From contig NZ_JBEPTK010000002.1 of assembly GCF_040549485.1 (NCBI RefSeq), positions 186,001 through 250,000 of the forward strand: a stretch of DNA of 64,000 bases. The letters are read 5' to 3'. Origin of the DNA: Constrictibacter sp. MBR-5 (GTDB taxonomy: Bacteria; Pseudomonadota; Alphaproteobacteria; JAJUGE01). Both the position numbers and the translations under genes were made by a program. A model generated the notes under the pieces. That model was given only the letters and a program-made list of their open reading frames with translations, was not told the DNA's origin and did no database searches. Shown here in pieces: positions 1 through 7,636 of this stretch. Within the stretch, counting starts at the first letter, position 1. Each line of letters opens with the position of its first letter.

Positions 1-438
1 CATGGGGCCGACATTGCTCGGTGTGGGGGCCGTGGTCCTGTAGATGCCCGCGAAGGTGGGCGCCGCGGCGCTCGGAACGTTCGTCGCGAGCATGGTTGCG
101 GCAGGCGCTTCGGTCGTCGACGGCTGCGGATACGTCTCCCAGCCGTGGCTGTGCGGCGGAATGGTCTCCTGCGTCAGCGTCGCGGTTTCGGTGCCGAAGG
201 TCTGCCCGAGGGGATGCACGAACGGCATGCCCAGCCCCTGTCCGGCGTGTACCGCCAGTCGGCCGCGCAGGTCCGGCAACGCGAAGTTCGTGATTCCGTC
301 ACCGCCGTATTTGACGCCGAGTATCGAATATAGCGCCTCGTTACCCGGGATCGGCAGGAGCGTGCCGTCGCAGATCGCCCAGTCCTCCGGCGCATAGTTG
401 CCGGCGAACATCCTGATCTCGCCCAGAAATCCGTCCAT
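1..438 (-). CDS. Phage tail collar domain protein (microcystin-dependent protein family), 3' end outside window
   Basis: The minus strand reads open from an ATG at 438 to the window edge (146 codons, no stop). It begins MDGFLGEIRMFAG and continues with the family's typical opening: an N-terminal hydrophilic segment, a W-x-C-D-G-type turn, then a GG-D-G...LPDLRGR motif near residues 50-60 and a PPHSHGW segment around residue 100. These are hallmarks of the tail-collar fold (PF07484), shared by phage tail fibres and the bacterial microcystin-dependent (Mdp) proteins. A second paralogue starts 88 bases upstream in the same direction, and Mdp genes usually occur as tandem sets. Their biochemical role is unknown; no phage structural gene is nearby, so this is probably a domesticated chromosomal set rather than prophage debris. 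Confidence 0.85.
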   Translation of the reverse strand, partial: MDGFLGEIRMFAGNYAPEDWAICDGTLLPIPGNEALYSILGVKYGGDGITNFALPDLRGRLAVHAGQGLGMPFVHPLGQTFGTETATLTQETIPPHSHGWETYPQPSTTEAPAATMLATNVPSAAAPTFAGIYRTTAPTPSNVGPM

Positions 439-526
439 CGTGGCTCACCCTGTCGACAATTTCGCTTTCGCCCGGCGCGGCATCTTCGGGTGGCGGCGGT
501 CCACCCGGCGATGAGACGCGCGCCGT

Positions 527-1084
527 TCAGTCCCGCGGCGGCCAGAGCCCGGTGGTGGCGATGCAGTAGTAGACCGCGAGGCTGGGCTGCTCGTTCGGAT
601 GAGCCTGACCGCCACCGGTCGCCGCCACCGCTTCCGGGCGGAGCGGAGTGAGGGTCGTGGTCGGCGGCGGGGCGGCATAGATCTCCGGCCCGTCCGGCTG
701 CACCTTGCTGCCGCCGCTGTCGGCGAGCATCCCGCTGATCCCGGTGGTCGTCGTCGGGACCGTGAGCGTGCCCTCGGTGCTCAGGGCGAGCATCGTATGG
801 GTGTGCTGCGGCAGCTGGGCCGGCGTCAGCGTGACCGTCTGGCTGCCCACGGCGTTGCCCATGGCGTAGCTGTAGCCGTTGTGCTGGCCCTGTCCCATCG
901 GGGACCGGCCGCGCAGATCGGGCAGCTTGAACGTGGTCGGCCAGTTTCCGCCATAGGTGTTGCCGAGCAGCGCCGCCAGCGCCTGGTTTTGGCTGACCTG
1001 CAGTTCCTGACCCTCGCAGGGTGCCCAGCCGCTCGGCGCGAAGCCGAACGGGAAGATGCGGATCTCACCAATGAAGGGGTCCAT
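527..1084 (-). CDS. Phage tail collar domain protein (microcystin-dependent protein family)
   Basis: The 185-residue product starts MDPFIGEIRIFPFGFAPSGW and carries the collar signature KLPDLRGRSPMGQGQ around residues 55-70, followed by a PQHTHTM segment near 95 and a C-terminal HPNEQPSLAVYYCIA block, all typical of full-length Mdp/tail-collar proteins (about 170-190 aa). A GAGGA ribosome site lies about nine bases before the ATG. It is paralogous to the partial gene at 1-438 and points the same way. The RiPP-like peptide gene at 1206-1367 lies just upstream on the same strand, so the three may be one transcript. The function of this family in bacteria remains unproven. Confidence 0.9.
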   Translation of the reverse strand: MDPFIGEIRIFPFGFAPSGWAPCEGQELQVSQNQALAALLGNTYGGNWPTTFKLPDLRGRSPMGQGQHNGYSYAMGNAVGSQTVTLTPAQLPQHTHTMLALSTEGTLTVPTTTTGISGMLADSGGSKVQPDGPEIYAAPPPTTTLTPLRPEAVAATGGGQAHPNEQPSLAVYYCIATTGLWPPRD

Positions 1085-1205
1085 CGTGCGTCATCCTCGC
1101 GGGGATCGGACGTTGCGGGCAAAGGGTCGAGCGCAGCCTCAAAGGCGCCCGCTGTCTGGGACTCACCCAGACTGCCGGGGCTGGGCGGTGGTCGACCCGG
1201 AACCC

Positions 1206-1367
1206 TCAAGAACCATCGAGACCGTCGCTTGTGTAGGAATCAGAGCCTAGCGTCACGCCTCCGACCTCTACGATCGTGAGGCTGGGGGTGCGCCAAGTCT
1301 TGCGCGCGCTGGCCTTCCCGGAGGCGTCGGGTACAGAGGCGGGGAGATCGAAAAGGCGGTCTTCCAT
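1206..1367 (-). CDS. Candidate RiPP precursor-like small peptide (53 aa)
   Basis: This short frame encodes 53 residues: an acidic/neutral N-terminal half, then KTWRTPSL at 23-30, a hydrophobic TIVEVGGVTLG stretch, and a small polar tail rich in Gly, Ser, Asp and Thr ending DGLDGS. The W-x-x-P-x-L block followed by hydrophobic residues and a Gly resembles the Y-x-x-P-x-L leader motif that lasso-peptide precursors present to their RRE protein. A GAGGG ribosome site sits five bases before the ATG at 1367 (an in-frame ATG also exists at 1370). It lies between the collar genes and the divergent DUF6916 gene. Modification genes, if any, would be left of the window. The RiPP role is inference from pattern only; it may instead be an uncharacterised small protein of the Mdp cluster. 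Confidence 0.55.
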   Translation of the reverse strand: MEDRLFDLPASVPDASGKASARKTWRTPSLTIVEVGGVTLGSDSYTSDGLDGS

Positions 1368-1514
1368 CATTACCCTCATACGTTCGCATCGTCTGCCCGC
1401 TGAACGCGCAACGGGGCTGCCGACGCGCTGCTTCTTATGGTGTCGTCTGTCTACCGTTCTACACCTAAAGATGCTAGTCGAACGGCTATCCATTAGGCAA
1501 CGGGGAATACAGGC

Positions 1515-1841
1515 ATGAAGGGAGTTCCCCTCAGGTCCCTCGCGGATCTCACCGCCGGTGATTTCGAAGCCGTGGTCGGCAGCCCCTTCGACGTGCCTTC
1601 GGGCGAGGAGGGGGCTCCGGTCGAACGGCTGACCCTGCGCAAGGTCAGCCGGAAGCCCGCTCTGACGGGATTTGAGGGCGAACGGTTTAGCCTGTTTCTG
1701 GACGGCAGCCGCACGGACATTGCCATCGACGGCCAGGAGGTCCTGCTGTCTCACGAGACGATGGGCCAGATGCGCCTGTTCATGGGGCCGCTCGGCAGGA
1801 ACCCGGACGGTACCGTCCGCTACCAGATCGTCTTCAGCTGA
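1515..1841 (+). CDS. DUF6916-like small protein of the Mdp cluster
   Basis: The 108-residue protein has no signal peptide or membrane segment. It shows a compact, beta-rich pattern ending in LFMGPLGRNPDGTVRYQIVFS, with a middle block reading FSLFLDGS and DGQEVLLSHETMG. This matches what I recall of the DUF6916 family, small proteins found beside microcystin-dependent collar proteins; I could not run a profile search. It is transcribed opposite to the collar genes and converges with the GNAT gene, their 3' ends overlapping by eight bases. The 144-base gap to the peptide gene on the other side probably holds divergent promoters. Function unknown. Confidence 0.6.
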   Translation: MKGVPLRSLADLTAGDFEAVVGSPFDVPSGEEGAPVERLTLRKVSRKPALTGFEGERFSLFLDGSRTDIAIDGQEVLLSHETMGQMRLFMGPLGRNPDGTVRYQIVFS

Positions 1842-2391
1842 GGGCGTCGGATGCGGCATCGGCGTCGCCGCCGAAGTCGCCCCAGGTCATGTACCGGTAG
1901 GGCCCCTCCGGCCGGCGGTCGCGGAAGCCGAGCCGCAGGTAGAGCCGGCGTGCCGGGTTGTCGCTCTCGACATGCAGCCCGACGAAGCGGCCGGTGCGGG
2001 CGGCTTCGTCGAGCAGGGCGCGGACGATCGCCGACCCGATGCCCTGGCCGGTCAGCGTCGGGACCAGGATGATGTCCACCAGCCGGATCTCGCGCACCCC
2101 GCCCCGGTCGATGTAGAGCCGGCCGACGGGAGCCCCGTCCCGGGTGATGATCAGGAAGGCGGCGGCAGCGGTGTAGTGGTTGGTGTAGTGGTGGTCCTGC
2201 AGGTGGAACTGATCGGCGAGGAAGGCGCGCCGCGTCGCCTCGGGCCAGCCCGCCGCCTCCAGTTCCGCCCAGCGGAACGAGATGTAGAGCTCACGCAGGA
2301 AGTCGGTGTCCTCGGGTCCGCGCGGACGGACGGCGAAGCCGCGGGCGACGAGGTTCCGCGGCATCGCGAAGCCGACGTCTGTCTCGGTCAT
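1834..2391 (-). CDS. GNAT family N-acetyltransferase
   Basis: The 185-aa protein is a single GNAT domain: a beta1-alpha1 start (RGFAVRPRGPEDTDFLRELY), a central strand ending LVDIILVPTLTGQGIGSAIV that contains the Q-x-x-G-x-G acetyl-CoA pyrophosphate loop (about residues 123-133), and a C-terminal LYLRLGF segment typical of motif B. The start MTETDVGF at 2391 was chosen because upstream sequence in this frame looks non-coding. It neighbours DUF6916 and collar genes, an association I have seen in other proteobacterial Mdp clusters, so it may acetylate a partner in that cluster. Substrate unknown. Confidence 0.85.
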   Translation of the reverse strand: MTETDVGFAMPRNLVARGFAVRPRGPEDTDFLRELYISFRWAELEAAGWPEATRRAFLADQFHLQDHHYTNHYTAAAAFLIITRDGAPVGRLYIDRGGVREIRLVDIILVPTLTGQGIGSAIVRALLDEAARTGRFVGLHVESDNPARRLYLRLGFRDRRPEGPYRYMTWGDFGGDADAASDALS

Positions 2392-2525
2392 GGTTTCGGA
2401 CACGGCGGCATGACACCGGCATGATGCAGCGTCTGCGACGGCGGTGCCAGCTGCAAAGGCGCCCGCCGCTCCATGACAGACCGCGACCGAACCGCTAGGC
2501 TCCGCCCGAAGCAACGGAGGACGAG

Positions 2526-3311
2526 ATGGAAGCGGCTGCGGAAGGTACGGGACCGATCTGTGCGATCGACGGCGGGCGGGCGACGATCCGGCTGAACCGG
2601 CCGCGCCAGCACAACCGGATCGAGCCGGCGGACCTGCTGGCGATCCACGATTTCCTGGCGACGGTCGAGGAGGACCCCGCGGTGCGCGTGCTGGTGTTCA
2701 CCGGCACGGGCAAGACCTTCAGTTCCGGCTATCACCTGGGCGCCCTGTCGGATCGGCAGAAGACCGAGACCGACGACGGCGACAGCCTGTTCTCGCGGGT
2801 CGTCGACCAGCTGGAGGCGCTGCGCGTGCCGACCATCGCGGCGCTGAACGGCGGCGTCTACGGCGGGTCGACCGACATGGCGCTGGCCTGCGACTTCCGC
2901 ATCGGCACGACCGGCATGCGCATGTTCATGCCGGCGGCGCGCCTGGGGCTGCACTATTACGAGAGCGGCCTGCGACGCTATGCGACGCGGCTCGGCCTGT
3001 CGACGGCCAAGCGGCTGTTCCTGACGGCGCAGCCGGTCGAGGCGGACGAACTGCTGAAGATCGGCTTCGTCGACGAACTGGTGGCGCCGGAAGAGCTGGC
3101 GGCGCGGGTGGATGCGCTGGCCGGCATTCTCGCGGCGAATGCGCCCCTGGCGGTGCAGGGGATGAAGCGGGCGCTGAACGCCATCGCGGCGGGCACGGCC
3201 GATTCGGCGACGATCAACGAGAGCCGCAAGGCCTGCGCCGAGTCCGACGACATCAAGGAAGGCCTCGCCTCCTGGGCGGAGAAGCGGACGCCGGTGTTCC
3301 AGGGGCGCTAG
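2526..3311 (+). CDS. Enoyl-CoA hydratase/isomerase (crotonase) family protein
   Basis: The 261-aa product has the crotonase fold signatures: the first oxyanion-hole strand VLVFTGTGKTFSSGYHLGAL and the second, AALNGGVYGGSTDMALACDF, followed by the C-terminal trimerisation region FVDELVAPEELAARVDALA. A strong GGAGGACGAG ribosome site precedes the ATG. The positions that normally hold the two catalytic glutamates of enoyl-CoA hydratases appear to be Asp (in GGSTDMAL) and Ala (in MPAARLGL). The reaction may therefore not be classical hydration; isomerisation, thioester hydrolysis or decarboxylation are possible. It is a single gene, converging on the methyltransferase-like gene with a four-base overlap of their 3' ends. 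Confidence 0.85.
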   Translation: MEAAAEGTGPICAIDGGRATIRLNRPRQHNRIEPADLLAIHDFLATVEEDPAVRVLVFTGTGKTFSSGYHLGALSDRQKTETDDGDSLFSRVVDQLEALRVPTIAALNGGVYGGSTDMALACDFRIGTTGMRMFMPAARLGLHYYESGLRRYATRLGLSTAKRLFLTAQPVEADELLKIGFVDELVAPEELAARVDALAGILAANAPLAVQGMKRALNAIAAGTADSATINESRKACAESDDIKEGLASWAEKRTPVFQGR

Positions 3312-3805
3312 GGCGGGGTGCCCGCCCCGCTCCACGCCGCCTCCTCGGCGCGGATTCGCCAGAGGGTCAGCGGCAGGTTGAGGAGGGTGAAGACCAGCGC
3401 GACCGGCCAGGCGCCGAAGATCAGCGGGACGACGGCGATCTCGGCGGCGACGACCGCGTAGTTCGGGTGGCGCAGGAAGCGGTAGGGGCCGCGGCGGACC
3501 GGCGCCTCGCCCGGCACGACGAGGATGCGGGTGGTCCAGCGGCGGCCGAGCGCCAGCATCACCCAGGCGCGGAAGGCGAGAATGAGGACGTAGAGCCCGA
3601 GGAACGCACCGTTTACCTCGGCGCCCGCCGCGATCCAGGCGGCTATCGCGGCCAGCCAGCCGCCGTGCACGACGAAGAACAGCGGATAGTGGCCGGCGGC
3701 GACCTCGCGGCCTCCCTGTTCGAGGAGGCGGGTCGCGTTTCGGCGGGCGATTACCAGCTCCGATAGGCGCTGGGCCACGACGAAGCCGAGGACGAGCCAA
3801 GCCAC
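3308..3805 (-). CDS. Isoprenylcysteine carboxyl methyltransferase-like membrane protein
   Basis: The 165-aa integral membrane protein has four to five hydrophobic segments and the ICMT/phospholipid-methyltransferase signature GPYRFLRHPNY followed by a hydrophobic stretch and the C-terminal RIRAEEAAW. The R-H-P-N-Y block binds S-adenosylmethionine and the E-E pair lies near the active site in this family. Two bases separate it from the type III polyketide synthase immediately upstream, so they are one operon. In Bacillus subtilis the equivalent pair (BpsA with BpsB) makes and O-methylates alkylpyrones. By analogy this enzyme probably methylates the hydroxyl of a polyketide-derived pyrone or resorcinol at the membrane. 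Confidence 0.85.
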   Translation of the reverse strand: MAWLVLGFVVAQRLSELVIARRNATRLLEQGGREVAAGHYPLFFVVHGGWLAAIAAWIAAGAEVNGAFLGLYVLILAFRAWVMLALGRRWTTRILVVPGEAPVRRGPYRFLRHPNYAVVAAEIAVVPLIFGAWPVALVFTLLNLPLTLWRIRAEEAAWSGAGTPP

Positions 3806-3807
3806 GG

Positions 3808-4914
3808 TCAGCAGTCCAGCAGGACGAAGCCGGCGGTGAAACCGGGCCCGAGCGCGGTCGCGAGATGGCGTCCGCGCAGCCCGCGGCGCAGCTTTCGCGC
3901 CAGGACATGGAGGATGGTGACCGACGACATGTTGCCGTGGTCGCGCAGGACGGCGCGTTCCTCCGCCAGGGTGCCGGGCGCGAGGTCGAAGGCGCGCTCC
4001 AGCGCTGCCACCACCTTGGTGCCGCCGGGGTGGCAGACGAGGCCGTCGAGGTCGGCGCCGCGCAGGCCGCTGCGGGCGAGGAAGGCGTCGGCGACCGGGC
4101 GCAGGTCGCGCTCGACCAGCGTCGGAATATCGCGCGAGAAGATCACGCCGAGCCCGTCGTCGGCGACGTCCCAGCCCATCACGTCCAGGGAGGCCGGCCA
4201 GGTATGCTCGCCGCTGGCCGCGATCGCCGGCCCGTCGCCGCCGGCGTCCAGCAGGACTGCCGCCGCACCGTCGCCGAAGAGCGCGGTCGCGATGACGTTG
4301 CTCTTCGAGGCGTCGTCCGGCCGGAAGGTGAGGGTGCAGAGTTCGACCGCGAGGAACAGCACCTTGCCGCCGGGCAGGGCGCGGGTGAGGTCGGCGGCGC
4401 GGGCGAGGCCGAGGACGCCGCCGGCGCAGCCGAGGCCGAAGATCGGCAGGCGCACCACGTCGCGGCGCAGCCCTAGCCGGTCGAGCAGGCGGGCGTCCAG
4501 GCTGGGGGTGGCGATACCCGTGGTGCAGACGGTGACGACGGCGTCGACCTCCTCGGGCAGCACGTAGGCCTCGGCGAGACAGCGCCGGGCGGCCTCCTCG
4601 AGCAGGGCGAGGGCGCTGTCGACGAAGAGAGCCGACCGTTCGGCCCAGCCGTGCGGCGTGTCGTGCCAGTCCAGCGGCACGCAGCTGTAGCGCGTGTCGA
4701 TGCCGGCGTTCACATAGGCCGGCCTGTAGCGGTCGAACTCCGGCAGCCGCCCGCCGAACATCCCGGCCGCCATGGCCGCCACGTCCTCCTGGCGGATCAT
4801 GTGGCGCGGCGATGCGGTCGCCATCGCGGCGATGCGGGCCGGAGGTGCGCCGGTCTTGCCAACCGGCCTGCCGTCCACGACTTGTTCAGCACTGGTCTGC
4901 ATGCTCTCCGCCAT
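3808..4914 (-). CDS. Type III polyketide synthase (chalcone/stilbene synthase family)
   Basis: The 368-aa product is full length for the family and keeps the catalytic triad: Cys163 in GLGCAGG, His295 in VCHPGG and Asn328 in RDHGNMSS, with the C-terminal GPGFTAGFVLLDC that shapes the active site. It is expected to extend a fatty acyl starter with malonyl-CoA units and cyclise the chain to an alkylpyrone or alkylresorcinol. The start at 4914 (MAESMQTS) lacks an obvious ribosome site; ATG 4902 is an alternative with GGAG just upstream. It is followed after two bases by the methyltransferase-like gene and is divergent from the GH9 gene. The product may be a membrane lipid or a signalling lipid; starter length cannot be read from sequence. 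Confidence 0.93.
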   Translation of the reverse strand: MAESMQTSAEQVVDGRPVGKTGAPPARIAAMATASPRHMIRQEDVAAMAAGMFGGRLPEFDRYRPAYVNAGIDTRYSCVPLDWHDTPHGWAERSALFVDSALALLEEAARRCLAEAYVLPEEVDAVVTVCTTGIATPSLDARLLDRLGLRRDVVRLPIFGLGCAGGVLGLARAADLTRALPGGKVLFLAVELCTLTFRPDDASKSNVIATALFGDGAAAVLLDAGGDGPAIAASGEHTWPASLDVMGWDVADDGLGVIFSRDIPTLVERDLRPVADAFLARSGLRGADLDGLVCHPGGTKVVAALERAFDLAPGTLAEERAVLRDHGNMSSVTILHVLARKLRRGLRGRHLATALGPGFTAGFVLLDC

Positions 4915-5001
4915 GATCGGAACTGCGACGGAATGGAACGGGACATCCGCCGTGATGGGCGCTCTATGTTGCGCTGCGCCGGTGCCGGGGCGAGCGGCGT
5001 G

Positions 5002-6726
5002 ATGACGCGCCGCGGTTTCGCACGCACCGCAGGCCTGCTCGCGGCCGGGGCGACCCTGCTGCCCGGGCTCGGGGGCGGATTCGGACGCGCCGCGGCCGCG
5101 GTTCGACCGATGATCGCCGTCAATCAGGCCGGCTATCTGCCGAGGCATCCGAAACAGGCCTTCCTTGCGGGTCCGGCCGCAGCCGGTGACGTATCGGTCG
5201 TCGAAGAAGCGAGCGGCAGGACCGTCGCTTCCGTACCGGTCGGGGGGTCGCGCCGCGACCCCGATACCGGGCTTCAGGTGGCGACGGTGGATTTCAGTGC
5301 GGTCCGTCGCCCAGGTCGATATTGGCTGCAAGCGGACGGCGTCCAGTCGCATGGGTTCGTCGTCGACGACTTGGCCTTCGACCTCGCCTTTGTGGCTATG
5401 CTCCGGACCTATTGGCTGCAGCGCTGCGGGACGGCGGTGCGCGACCCGGCGACGGGCGTCGCGCATGCCGCCTGCCACCAGGACGACGGCGTGATCCTGC
5501 ACGGCGACCGCTTCAATCCCGCCGGCACGCGGATCGATGCGCGCGGCGGCTGGCACGACGCCGGCGACTTTGGGAAGTACGTGGCGACTGCGACGACGAC
5601 GATCGGCCGGCTGCTGTCGCTCTACGAGATGCAGCCCGCCCTCTTCGGCGACGGGCAGCTGTCGATCCCGGAAAGCGGCAACGGAGCCGTCGACCTGCTG
5701 GACGAGATGGCGTGGGGCCTCGACTGGCTGCTGCGGATGCAGCGGGCCGACGGTGCGGTGTATCGCAAGCTGTCCGGCGCGCAGTGGCCGGGCGACGTCC
5801 TGCCCGAATCCGACCGGCAGACCCGCTACGTCTACGGGGTCGCGTCGCCCGAGACGGCCAAGTTCGCGGCGGTGATGGCGATGGCGGCGCGGATCTGGGG
5901 ACCGGCCGGCGCGGTCTACCTGGATGCGGCGCGGCGGGCCTGGGCGTGGCTCGAGACGGTGCCGGAGCAGCAGGTCGACTGGCGCGCCGGCGACGACGCC
6001 GGGTCGGGCATGTATCTCTACAATCCGCCGCTCGACGGTGAGGAGACGCTGCGCCACGACCGCGACGACCGGACCTGGGCGGCGGCCGAGCTATACGTCA
6101 CAACCGGGGAGGCGCCGTTCCAGCGCGCGTTCGCGGCACTCATGCCCCGCACGGACTTCACCCTGTTCGAGTGGAAGGACCCGTCGTCGCTCGGCCTGAC
6201 CAGCTACCTGTTCGCGCCGCGGCTCGACGACCGGGCGGGACTGCGCCCGGCGATCCGCCAAAAGCTGCTGGCGCGGGCCGACCAGCTGCTGCGCCGCGCC
6301 GCGTCGGCACCCTGGGGGCTCGCCATCGAGCGGCTGAAATGGGGCTCCAACAAGATGGTGGCGGAGGAGGGGATCGCACTCGTCCTGGCGCATCGTCTGA
6401 CCGGCCGGGCCGACTATCTGGCGGCGGCGGTCGGACAGCTCGACTATCTGCTCGGCCGCAACCCGTTCGAGCGCAGCTTCGTCACCGGTGTCGGCGCCGA
6501 TCCGGTGCGCCACATCCATCACCGGGTGCTGCAGGCACAGGGCATCTACGTGCCGGGCTATCTCGCCGGGGGGCCGTTTCCCGGCGCGACGGACCCCGTG
6601 GCGCCCAAGGGGCGGGGCCTGCTGAGCTGGGTCGACGACGCGCGGTCCTATGCCACGAACGAGAACGCCATCGACTACAATGCCTCGATGATCGGGCTCG
6701 TCGGTCTTCTCATGTCGACGCCCTGA
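5002..6726 (+). CDS. Glycoside hydrolase family 9 endoglucanase, Tat-exported
   Basis: The 574-aa protein begins MTRRGFARTAGLLAAGATLL, a twin-arginine signal peptide with cleavage near the AAAA around residue 33. An N-terminal Ig-like (CelD_N) domain follows (MIAVNQAGYLP... to about residue 130). The GH9 (alpha/alpha)6 barrel comes next, with the nucleophile/base motif WHDAGDFGKY and, at the C-terminus, VTGVGADPVRHIHHR plus TNENAIDYNASMIGL holding the acid glutamate. It should hydrolyse beta-1,4-glucans such as cellulose, or a related polysaccharide, in the periplasm or outside. In-frame upstream ATGs exist (4966), but the RR motif fits best at 5002. It may take part in polymer degradation or in trimming the cell's own exopolysaccharide. 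Confidence 0.92.
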   Translation: MTRRGFARTAGLLAAGATLLPGLGGGFGRAAAAVRPMIAVNQAGYLPRHPKQAFLAGPAAAGDVSVVEEASGRTVASVPVGGSRRDPDTGLQVATVDFSAVRRPGRYWLQADGVQSHGFVVDDLAFDLAFVAMLRTYWLQRCGTAVRDPATGVAHAACHQDDGVILHGDRFNPAGTRIDARGGWHDAGDFGKYVATATTTIGRLLSLYEMQPALFGDGQLSIPESGNGAVDLLDEMAWGLDWLLRMQRADGAVYRKLSGAQWPGDVLPESDRQTRYVYGVASPETAKFAAVMAMAARIWGPAGAVYLDAARRAWAWLETVPEQQVDWRAGDDAGSGMYLYNPPLDGEETLRHDRDDRTWAAAELYVTTGEAPFQRAFAALMPRTDFTLFEWKDPSSLGLTSYLFAPRLDDRAGLRPAIRQKLLARADQLLRRAASAPWGLAIERLKWGSNKMVAEEGIALVLAHRLTGRADYLAAAVGQLDYLLGRNPFERSFVTGVGADPVRHIHHRVLQAQGIYVPGYLAGGPFPGATDPVAPKGRGLLSWVDDARSYATNENAIDYNASMIGLVGLLMSTP

Positions 6727-6790
6727 GCATCTGCATGGGCGGCAGTTCACGCGGATCGGTTTCACCCATGGGCGGCAGGTTGGGCACGGG

Positions 6791-7633
6791 ATGAGCGACA
6801 GCAGCGACGGTGAGGCGGCGGTGCCGAGGCCCAGGCGGGAGTCGCGCATCGGCCGCCGGATACGCGCGATCCGCAATATCTTCCGGGCGCGGCTGCGCGC
6901 CTATTTCTTCACCGGCGTCCTGGTCACGGCGCCGGCGGCGATCACGATCTGGCTCGCCTGGGAGGTGATCGGCTTCTTCGACAATCAGGTCCGCGGTCTG
7001 ATCCCGCCGCATTACGACATCGCCGACTGGGTACCGTTCCGCGTGCCGGGCTTCGGCCTGCTGCTCTTCATCCTCGCGATGATGCTGATCGGCGCCTTCA
7101 CCGCGAACCTCGCCGGCCGCTACATCGTGTCGCTGGGCGAGCGCATCCTGGCGGCGATGCCGGTGGTGCGCAGCGTCTATGGCGCGATGAAGCAGATCTT
7201 CGAGACGGTGCTGGCACAGAAGTCGGACGCGTTCCGCCAGGTCGTCCTGATCGAGTATCCGCGTCGCGGCATGTGGGCGCTGGGCTTCGTCAGCGGCGTC
7301 ACCGAGGGCGAGATCCAGAATCTGACCGAGGACGAGGTGCTGAACGTCTTCCTGCCGACGACGCCGAACCCGACGTCCGGCTACCTGCTGTTCGTGCCGC
7401 GCCGCGACGTGATCGTGCTGGGCATGACGGTCGAGGAGGGGATCAAGATGGTCGTCTCCGGCGGCATCGTGACGCCGCCCGACCGCCGGCCGAAGGATGT
7501 CCAGGCGATCCCGCTGACCGGCAGCCGGGACACGCTGGAGCGGAGCCTGGAGGACGAGCAGGCGGCGCGCCATCGCCGGGAGCAGACGGAGCGGATGCTG
7601 GAAGAGGATCGGGCGGACAGCGAGGTTCGGTAG
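6791..7633 (+). CDS. DUF502 family inner-membrane protein
   Basis: The 280-aa protein has a basic N-terminus (about 35 residues), two transmembrane helices (YFFTGVLVTAPAAITIWLAW and GFGLLLFILAMMLIGAFTANL) and the DUF502 core: PVVRSVYGAMKQIFETV, a globular PRRGMWALGFVSGVTEGE segment and the FLPTTPNPTSGYLLFVPRRD motif around residues 185-205. The tail is charged and probably cytoplasmic. The family is widespread in alphaproteobacteria, but its molecular job is unknown. The gene stands alone between GH9 (65 bases upstream) and purC, with which it converges over a three-base gap. Confidence 0.9.
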   Translation: MSDSSDGEAAVPRPRRESRIGRRIRAIRNIFRARLRAYFFTGVLVTAPAAITIWLAWEVIGFFDNQVRGLIPPHYDIADWVPFRVPGFGLLLFILAMMLIGAFTANLAGRYIVSLGERILAAMPVVRSVYGAMKQIFETVLAQKSDAFRQVVLIEYPRRGMWALGFVSGVTEGEIQNLTEDEVLNVFLPTTPNPTSGYLLFVPRRDVIVLGMTVEEGIKMVVSGGIVTPPDRRPKDVQAIPLTGSRDTLERSLEDEQAARHRREQTERMLEEDRADSEVR

Positions 7634-7636
7634 GGC

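Noticed and set aside
1-2391. Prophage remnant at the left edge because of tail-collar domains
   Set aside because: No other phage genes, no integrase or att sites; the set fits the chromosomal microcystin-dependent protein clusters better.
4915-6057. Long minus-strand open frame running upstream of the type III PKS
   Set aside because: It is the antisense of the GH9 gene, arginine/proline-rich, with no domain; the PKS homology starts at about 4,914.
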